From NCBI GenBank assembly GCA_031472005.1, contig PZJY01000006.1, forward strand, positions 2,046,001 through 2,110,000: a stretch of 64,000 bases of DNA, written 5' to 3'. This document shows, piece after piece, positions 56,847 to 64,000 of this stretch. A model generated the notes under the pieces. It saw only the letters and a program-made list of their open reading frames with translations, searched no databases and was not told the origin of the DNA. This DNA comes from Tetracladium setigerum (Eukaryota; Ascomycota; Leotiomycetes; Helotiales). The number at the start of each line of letters is the position of its first letter. Positions within the stretch are counted from its first letter, which is position 1. The translations under genes and the position numbers were made by a program.

Positions 56847-58247
56847 GATGAACCTTTGACAAGAGAGACGAAGAGAGAAAGAGAGAGAGTTGGTGAAGGT
56901 AGTGGCGGGGTTGCATAAACATTTTCATGTCTTCGACGATGGGACCTCTTTTTTTTGTTACGCCTTGACGACTTTTTTGGTGGGGATTGATTGATGCATT
57001 GCATTGAATTGCAGCCTGGATTACAGAATTGCAGGATGTATTTATGGACGGATTGGGCCATGGCTTGCGGGATGAATTGGGGATTGATTTGGTTGGCTTG
57101 AGGGGAAGTGAGTGAGTGAGCGAGTGGTATAAAACACCCACTACACAACACTACACATACTATCACTACTATCGCTCTTTCGGATAAGATAAGAGAAGCT
57201 TAGATAGATATACTTTTTTCTTTTTTCTTTTTCTTTTTCTGTTTGTACTCAAATTCATTGCTTGCTTGATTATTCGTTGTTTTGGGCTTTTTTGTTCATA
57301 CACTACATACCTTACCTACAGTTCTTCATTCGTCTGCTTCTTTCTTGTTGCATATTACATATAGAGATAAAGGAGTTGGTGTGGAACAAATTCAAAGCAA
57401 AGCAGTCATTCCTGACTGTATATCAAACAAAAGATGTGGCTTACAACACTTTTCTCCTCTGAATGTGACCAAATTTGGGGATTGAACATCTTCTCGACGG
57501 CTTTCTGATACTTCTATTAATAACGTTTTATGTGTCGACAGATGTAAGCATGCGGCATTAGTCGGCAGTTGTCGGTCGCTTGACGAATACTGCATCTATA
57601 CTTACTATGGTACAGCTTCCGTTATTGTAACTATCTTGAAGTTGATATGAGCGGTGCTCTGCATAGTATAGCGTGAGCGTAAGAAGGAATTCCTCACTTA
57701 TGGTTCTTGAGATAGTTCAATCCCAAGCACTGCTCTGGAAGAATATAGCGTAGGTCAAGATCAAACTCGCAAGCAAATCTCTTCCCGCATTCTCTTCTGA
57801 TTGTTTGGATGAGGGGGCTCAATACAATCATTCAATCACCACACTTAATCACATCCTCCATTCTCGAAATCGCAGATATCAATCTTGCAACTAAAGAGCG
57901 TACGTATTACACTAACCATGCTAGTGAATAAAAGCACAAGAATTAATGTAAAATATCAGGTTTAATAATCTCTCTCTCTTTGGCTTTCTTCCATCTTGGT
58001 TTCAAAAAATGTTCTCCTAAACGCCATTCTCCACCCTATCAATGTCCCATTTTCACACTTTCGATATGCTTTCCCCAGCTATGAATAGCCAATAAAATAC
58101 AAACAACAAGAACAGGTAATATGAATGTATCACCACCGCGCCTCGTATGACACCGTCTCAACAACCCTCTCCCCTTACCAGCTTACAAGTTTATAAGTCC
58201 AAATATCTATCACCCATTCATACAACTCACATTACACCACCATCTAT
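56847..58247. other. 1.4 kb convergent 3' region
   Basis: Between the small 56.45 kb gene (+) and the GH47 gene (-). Contains polypyrimidine DNA at 57212-57240 and AT-rich stretches. Short ORFs only. Confidence 0.45.
57212..57240 (+). repeat. polypyrimidine T/C tract
   Basis: A run of T blocks separated by single C residues, about 29 bp. Confidence 0.7.
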
Positions 58248-61200
58248 CTACTGCTCTCCTCCCTTGGCCGAGGGGGCTTGCGCCGACGCCGCCCCAGCTG
58301 AAGCATCTGGCCTCCTAAACGGATGAGCCTCAGTATTCAACACCCAATCATCCAGACTGATCACATCCGGTGTTGAAAACAGCAGATAGAAATACTTCAG
58401 TGTTTCCGCGAGCCAGAAACTCTCCATCTCATCGAGTTGCATGACTTGATCGGGTGTCTCAGCCGAGACATCGTTGATGGCCGAGTGGCCGTGTACGGTG
58501 GAGGTCGCGGCGATGATGGCTTCGAACATGCGCCAGCCTTTGTCTTGCCAGGTTGGATCGCCGGTTATACGATACATGTACCATACTGATTCAATTGCTT
58601 CGGGTCTGAAAGGGGAATTAGTTACTTATTTATTGAGTTTGTGAGGGGTGGTATTCACTTACCTGAGGATGTATTTGCGGGATCGGATGTAGGTGAATGC
58701 GGGTGGTAAGGATTCTTGTTCGATTCGAGAATCAACCCATTGCTTGTGCGTCAGAGGCATCATAGGATCAACTCCGGTATCAATGGTAGTAGTAGGAGTC
58801 GAAAGGAGCGTCTCGGCATCAAGTTCAGCTGGAGCTTCAGCAGCTCTAACTGCTTCGTCGTATTCTCTTTCTGATTGGCCAATGTTGATATCATCTGGAT
58901 CAGTGCTTTTCTTGGGAGCTTTACGTTGTGAACTTGCTGATCCGGCATCGTTTGCTGGCGTCTCAGTGGGTGGAGTCTTGAGATGTTGGTTTGGGCGGCC
59001 TTCGGACACCTCGGGCATCGGAGTTAGATCTGATACCTCCTGAGAAGGCTTTTCAGACTCGTCTTTCGTTGGAGGTATTGGTCCTCTCTTCCGCAGGGAA
59101 GAAGGTTCGTCCTTCAAAAACTTGTTGCTAACAACATCATCGTCTAAGAACTTATCCTCAGCGGAATCTTTCAAAAATTTGTTTTCATCAACTGAATCGT
59201 CTTTCAAAGCCTTGTCAGTAGCAGATTCGTCCTTCAACGGAGTGGTTACTTTTGTCGAATCCGACACCTTCTTCACAGCCGGCGTCTCGACTGGTGACAC
59301 AGGTTTAGGAGATGCCGCTTCGTCCTTAGGCACGCTCTCAACGGCTTGAATATTCTTTTCCGCCTCAGCTGCAGCCAAATCCAAGGCCGATTTCTCTACA
59401 GCAGCAGCATCAATTGCAGCCTGCTTTTGAGCCTTCAATGTTTCGGCTTCAACTTTCGCCTTGCTCTTGACATAATCAGCAATAAACTGGTCTCGCATCT
59501 TTGGTCCTGTTGGGTCCACGGCCAGCCAGTATGCCTCGTCACTCCAAGTACAGTTGTTTTTGTCCGGGCAAACTGCGACACTCGCGCCTTCCGGCATAAT
59601 GCCCGTAGCGAAAGACTGATACGCCCAAACACAACCGTCGGTAAGCTTAATCGCAAGCTCAAGATCGCCTTCTAGTTCAAAGACCTTAGCACCCATACCC
59701 ACCATACCACCGATAAAGCAAGTTAAGTGTTCGACTTCTGGGTAGAACGTCGAGGCGTGAGGAGGGTCTCCAGGTGATACTGGCCCAGTGGATTTATCGA
59801 GAGCCCCAGAAAATAAGAGGTCTTTATTTCCTGGGACCATAGGTCGGAAGAGCATGTGTTCTCGAACTGCCTCAATAGTCTTCAAGTACATCTTGCCATA
59901 CATTTGTTCACGTCCACCGAGTAACAAATATTGCTAGGGGAACGTCAGTGAGAGAAAACCAGAATGTTGATTCAGCACTAACCTTTGGCATATACTCGTA
60001 TGTAGAATCTTGCCCACCACCCATGCCAAACTTATTCCTGCCCAGGGGATTTGACGAATCCAGGCCCTGTGGGGCACAATCCCAATCATTTGAAATACGT
60101 GAAGGAGTGGTGAATTGTGAGAAAGTTGGTGGCTTTGTCTGAGGGCTCTTTTTATCTAGCGAGCCCGAGGAGGTATTGTTTCTTGCCGAAAGAGTGGTAG
60201 AATTCGTGAATGCCCTCTCTCGGATCGTCCCTCTTTTTTCCAGATGGTCTGTCCGCTCAGTCGGAACTTCCACACCGTCATCCGCGGACTGGGCGTTGAT
60301 AGGATTAGCTGGTAAAATCTTCGCTCCCTGGTCTATTGAATTGGAAGGAACTCCAAGTTTCGGTTCTCCAACGGCCTTCGCTAATCCTAACGGTTGGTAT
60401 CCAACAGTCTCGCTTGTCGTTGGAGTCCCTCCGCCAGCCGCGCCCCCAATGGGAGCCAAATGCTCTGAACGATTACAACCGGAAGCATCAATATTCTCTG
60501 GGAATACTCCATCAAGACCAGTTGTTTTTTTGTCTTGCCACTCTGACAGAGCATTTGATATTCTGGCTACTGCATCATAATACCGAGGCTCCTGAGTAAG
60601 CTGAGCAAGCCTAGTAAACTCCAAAGACAATGACCCGAGCTCGGCAGTGTTAGAGTGTATACCAGCTCGATGTGGCTGAGATGCGAAAGCAGGAGCCCAT
60701 TGATAGTACAGAACGGGCATTCGGTTGGGAGTATCAAACGCCCCGAGCATCACGTCTGCCAACTCAACCGCTTTCTCCAGGAGCACCTTGTACTTCTTCC
60801 CACTGACGTCGTAAGCACCAAGCATACCGCCCAGATATCTAATTGTCGTCTCGAACATTGGTATATCCGCGCGTTGGCTGGTCGTAAAATCCAGTGTCCC
60901 CACTGCTGTAACAGCTTCTTCAAATTCGAGCTCCAATCCCATGATCCACAAAGTGTCCAGACCATCCACGAGAGTGGCAGCCCAGCCACAGAATGGGTCG
61001 CGGAACCCACCAGAAACGGGAGACAACTCGTCATGTAGCCATGCATTCTCTCTATATCCTGTCCAGGCCTTCTTGAACTCCGTCTTTACCTTTGCTTGCC
61101 TCTTCTCGCGATTGATTTTTGCATCCGGTGTCTCGTCATTGAACTTGAACTGAATTCTCGGTATTGGTTCCGCAGGACCAGTAGGAAGTTGTATGATGGA

Positions 61201-61929
61201 CTCGGTAGGCACTGGGAAGTGCTCAACCTGTCTCTCCCAGTGTATTGTAGTTGTCGCAGCATATTTTGGTAATTCCTTCCTTCCTTCTGGATGTGCGGGA
61301 CGTATAATACCGGGTGATTGAGGGGATCCGGGCCTCTGTCTATCCGGAAGAACTCTGTTTGGAATCGTCGGCACACTCGCAGGCTTAGGAGCTAGAGTAC
61401 GAGCAGAAGTTAGCAATGGTCAAACAAAATAGTCTTCTTCTGACAAGTCGAGTCCCCAATTTCCAGATAGTAACGTACTCTCTTCAGAATCCTCGACTTG
61501 GGTTTCCAGAACCACCTTCTTTGGCGCAGGAGAAGGTGTAGGTGTAGGTGAGGGTGTAGGCGTAGGCGTAGGAGTTGTCTTTATTTCCACGATTGGCGCA
61601 CTCGTACTCTTCTTCACTTCATCCACCTTATGCGCCTCTGGCAGCGGTTCCTCCACTGTCTTCTTATATCCATCTGAGACATCTCCTCCGTCCTTCACAT
61701 GCGCAGGGATATCGAACTCCGGAATGCCCTCAGCTTCGCGTGACCATGAGAATATAAGGAATGTTGCGATCGCTGCAAAAAGTAGATACCATAATCGCTT
61801 CCCTCGAAACCGCAACATCCGTAGTGTTCTAGACACCATGCTTCCCGAAGGCAGGGGGGTAGGTAATGTGGACGGCGGTTCGTAGGCGTCGTGTTCATGG
61901 GCGTTTGGAGCTCCCAATCCGCATTTCAA
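58248..61929 (-). CDS. GH47 class I alpha-1,2-mannosidase, type II membrane protein with long insertions
   Basis: GH47 enzymes trim mannose from N-glycans in the ER/Golgi or mark misfolded glycoproteins for degradation. Exons 61479-61929, 59983-61391, 58663-59933 and 58248-58605 join in frame to 1162 aa, roughly twice the size of the catalytic domain. One membrane anchor lies at about residues 46-62 (LWYLLFAAIATFLIFSW), followed by a Pro/Thr stem with a TPTPTPTP run. Catalytic-domain blocks: GFRDPFCGWAATLVDGLDTL, AGIHSNTAELGSLSLEFTRL, TWSDEAYWLAVDPT, RPEAIESVWYMYRITGDPTW, and DDWVLNTEAHPF near the end (the Thr that binds calcium in this family). Two long low-complexity insertions, about residues 450-600 and 770-970, interrupt it; the second repeats NKFLKD-type units. 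It could be an Mnl2- or EDEM-like ER mannosidase; which class is uncertain. Confidence 0.9.
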
Positions 61930-62731
61930 GAAGGAGTGGAAGGAATTGCGATTGGGTCCCTGCGACGTAAGTTTCTAAGGAATGTGTGTTCGTTTGTGCA
62001 GAAGAGGAAGGAAAGGAAGGGTTGTCAGAAAGCCCAAGACGAAACAAAATGTCCAACACGAGTTTACGACACGAACCCGACGGACCCCTTGCCAGCTTGC
62101 AAATCCTCGGTTAAATGTTTGATGAACCGTTACCGTTTCTCAGCGCGTCTCGGCATGCACTTATTGATGCTACATCTCGGATAGGGAAAGCCAATCCTAA
62201 GAATCAATTGGTCGATCTCCCTGAATGAAAAAAGGGACACATATTGAATAGTTATAGCTTCAAAGGCTAGGTTGATGTTATCAGGACAGATCAACAAGTA
62301 ACTTCCATAAGAAACTACTATAAAAGACAGCACAGCCTATATACGGAGGTAGCCTATGGCCAGCTCAGCATCTTCTTCCGTCAGGTGTCGTTTTTGACAG
62401 CTCGTTTACAAAACAAATTACCTTATTCAGGGTACTCGAGTACACTGGGTCATAAATAATTTAGGTTTTGACATGGATCTGTCCTCAAACCATATTTGCT
62501 TTAAGCTCGGTGGGGTGGTCGCGACCTTTGTCACATGATATCAAGGTGTAGTTGGCATGAATGATGGCTCTCTATTTGCATACCATATGCCTCTACTCTA
62601 CTACTTTCCACATGAATATGGGAGTGTTGTACATGTGCAAGATTACACTGTAAATGCAGAGCGCCAAAGGTTACTTTTCCCATGCTGGAAAGAGCAAACA
62701 GGTTCGTTCACTCAAATCCTTCATCACAGCT
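61930..62731. other. intergenic, GH47 promoter side
   Basis: About 0.8 kb between the GH47 start and the cct6 stop, both on the minus strand. No gene or repeat recognised. Confidence 0.45.
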
Positions 62732-64000
62732 CTATTCGTCCATTCCAGGTCCAGGTCCTTGTTGACGTCCCATTTGGCGTGCCTTGAGCATTTCGTCGCA
62801 TAGAAGAAGGTTGGAGGCAATCCCGGAACTTGAGGCCATCGCATTTCGCAACACACGGAAGGAGTCGTAGACACCCTCAAGGACGGGGTCCATTGGTTCA
62901 CCAGTCTTCAAGTCAAGACCAACAATATTGCCCTCGGCTTGTTCATCCTGGAGCTGAGCCACTATCAACATATTAGTACGTTCCAAATCTAGCCTTTAGG
63001 CTTTTTTCACTTACAAGCATCCTGGATATCGTGACCCGAGTTGGCAGCCAAGGTTTTTGGAATAATCAAAAGTGCGTCGGAAAATGCCTGAACTCCCCAC
63101 TTGGCCTTACCCTTCACAGTTTTACGGAAAGCTTCACTGTTCAATTGTGCAGCGCAAGCAACCTGGAAGGCTCCTGCTCCTGGCACAACACTCTTGTCGA
63201 CAATCATGTTGTACACACTTCGAAGGCCATCACGCACAGCATCGCTGATTTGTGTGATGGTGTGCTGATTCGGACCCTTGATGAGAATTGTAACGGATTT
63301 TGGCTCCTTCACATCCTCGATAAAGGTGTATTTCTCCTCTCCCAATTGGTGCTCGTAGACGTTTCCTGCCCATCCGAGAACTTCTGGGGTCAAATCGTCC
63401 ACACTATTTTGGGCGATTCCACCGCAAATCAGCTGCAATCGCTCCATGTTACGTCTCTTCGCTCGTCGCAGGGCGAAAATTCCGTTCTTGACCAAAACAT
63501 CCAGTGACAATGGGTCGATTCCTTTCTGGTTGATGATAACAAATCCCTTGGAGGGGTCGTTCCCACACACCTCCTTCTTCAACTCCACAATCTTGCGCAG
63601 CTTCTCGTCCACAAAGCGTCGCTCACTCTCAACAAGCTTGTCCCTTTGTTCAGCGCTTGAGTAGAAGAAGCCAGAGTTGATCTCGGACTTCTCATACTCC
63701 AGACTGACGTTCAAACTAAGAATGAACGCATTCTCAACTCGCTTAGGCATATCTGGATGTCTCGCACCATGGTCCAAAGCCAAACCTCGAATCAACTGGG
63801 TTTCGGACGCTGTACGGTGTTGCATCTTCATGATCTCCACCATGTGTAAATCGGGTTTCGCGGGAGCCTGGTAAATGGCCAAAACTGCATCGACAATGTC
63901 CGGGGTCAGCTTCTCGGCGAGAGTATGGTTGAGTTTCGTGGCTAATGAGGTACGCGCGACGCTCAGGAGAAGTTCGCGATCCACTTCCTTCTCCAACTTG
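62732..64000 (-). CDS. cct6: Chaperonin CCT/TCP-1 zeta subunit (Cct6), 5' end outside window
   Basis: One of eight subunits of the cytosolic chaperonin that folds actin and tubulin. Exons 63015 to beyond 64000, and 62732-62961, are separated by a 53-bp intron; about 406 C-terminal residues are present and the start lies outside the window. Zeta-specific features: INQKGIDPLSLDVLVKNGIF, ALRRAKRRNMERLQLICGG, TILIKGPNQHTITQISDAVR, KSVVPGAGAFQVACAAQL and GVQAFSDALLIIPKTLAANS. The end LDLKTGEPMDPVLEGVYDSF is typical of group II chaperonins. The frame is intact. Confidence 0.97.

Noticed and set aside
1..64000. tRNA, rRNA, CRISPR or intact transposon
   Set aside because: I looked for T-loop sequences, long terminal repeats and transposase or reverse transcriptase motifs by eye and found none that hold up.

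Overview
The window is nuclear DNA of a filamentous ascomycete (Pezizomycotina). Introns are short (mostly 46-95 bp, GT...AG), genes lie on both strands, and a HET-domain gene, an Atg26 with GRAM-PH-GRAM architecture, an autophagy/secretory/mitochondrial housekeeping set and a fungal grainyhead (CP2) factor are present. The overall flavour suggests Leotiomycetes (Helotiales), but that is an inference without any search.

Layout. 0.4-9.4 kb: sterol glucosyltransferase atg26 (-), WD-repeat cmr1 (-), Mtf2-like mitochondrial protein (+). 9.9-20.2 kb: HET-domain gene (+), CCCH/FG nucleoporin (-), cog3 (-), mitochondrial RCC1-like fmp25 (+). 20.5-26.6 kb: rps26 (-) and ubi3 (+) back to back, an unrecognised protein gene (-), replication factor sld2 (+). 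27.5-28.4 kb: fig1-like membrane gene (-). 28.4-33.0 kb: gene-poor, with a decayed coding remnant near 29.6-30.3 kb. 33.0-35.7 kb: grainyhead/CP2 transcription factor (-), followed by about 6 kb without a convincing gene. 41.7-47.3 kb: oxysterol-binding protein (+) and a kinesin-10-like motor (-), tail to tail. 48.3-54.8 kb: MCT-type MFS transporter (-), aim24 (-), atm1 (+). 56.5 kb: small conserved-looking protein. 58.2-61.9 kb: GH47 alpha-mannosidase with long insertions (-). 62.7-64.0 kb: cct6 (-), whose 5' end runs off the window.

Functional themes: mitochondrial genes are frequent (mtf2-like, fmp25, aim24, atm1), and aim24/atm1 and rps26/ubi3 are divergent pairs that may share promoters. 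There is no operon-like or biosynthetic cluster, and I see no CRISPR array, rRNA, tRNA or intact transposon.

The most striking pattern is not a gene. Seven otherwise good genes carry single-base reading-frame losses. Each is repaired by adding exactly one G or C, usually in a short G or C run. The sites are two in HET, one in cog3, four in fmp25, two in the unknown gene, two in sld2, one in the CP2 gene and one in the oxysterol-binding gene. Adding that number of bases makes every spliced length divisible by three. All are losses, none are gains, and 11 of 13 lie between 9.9 and 26.6 kb. Uncorrected homopolymer under-calling in the assembly is by far the simplest explanation, so these genes should be treated as probably intact.
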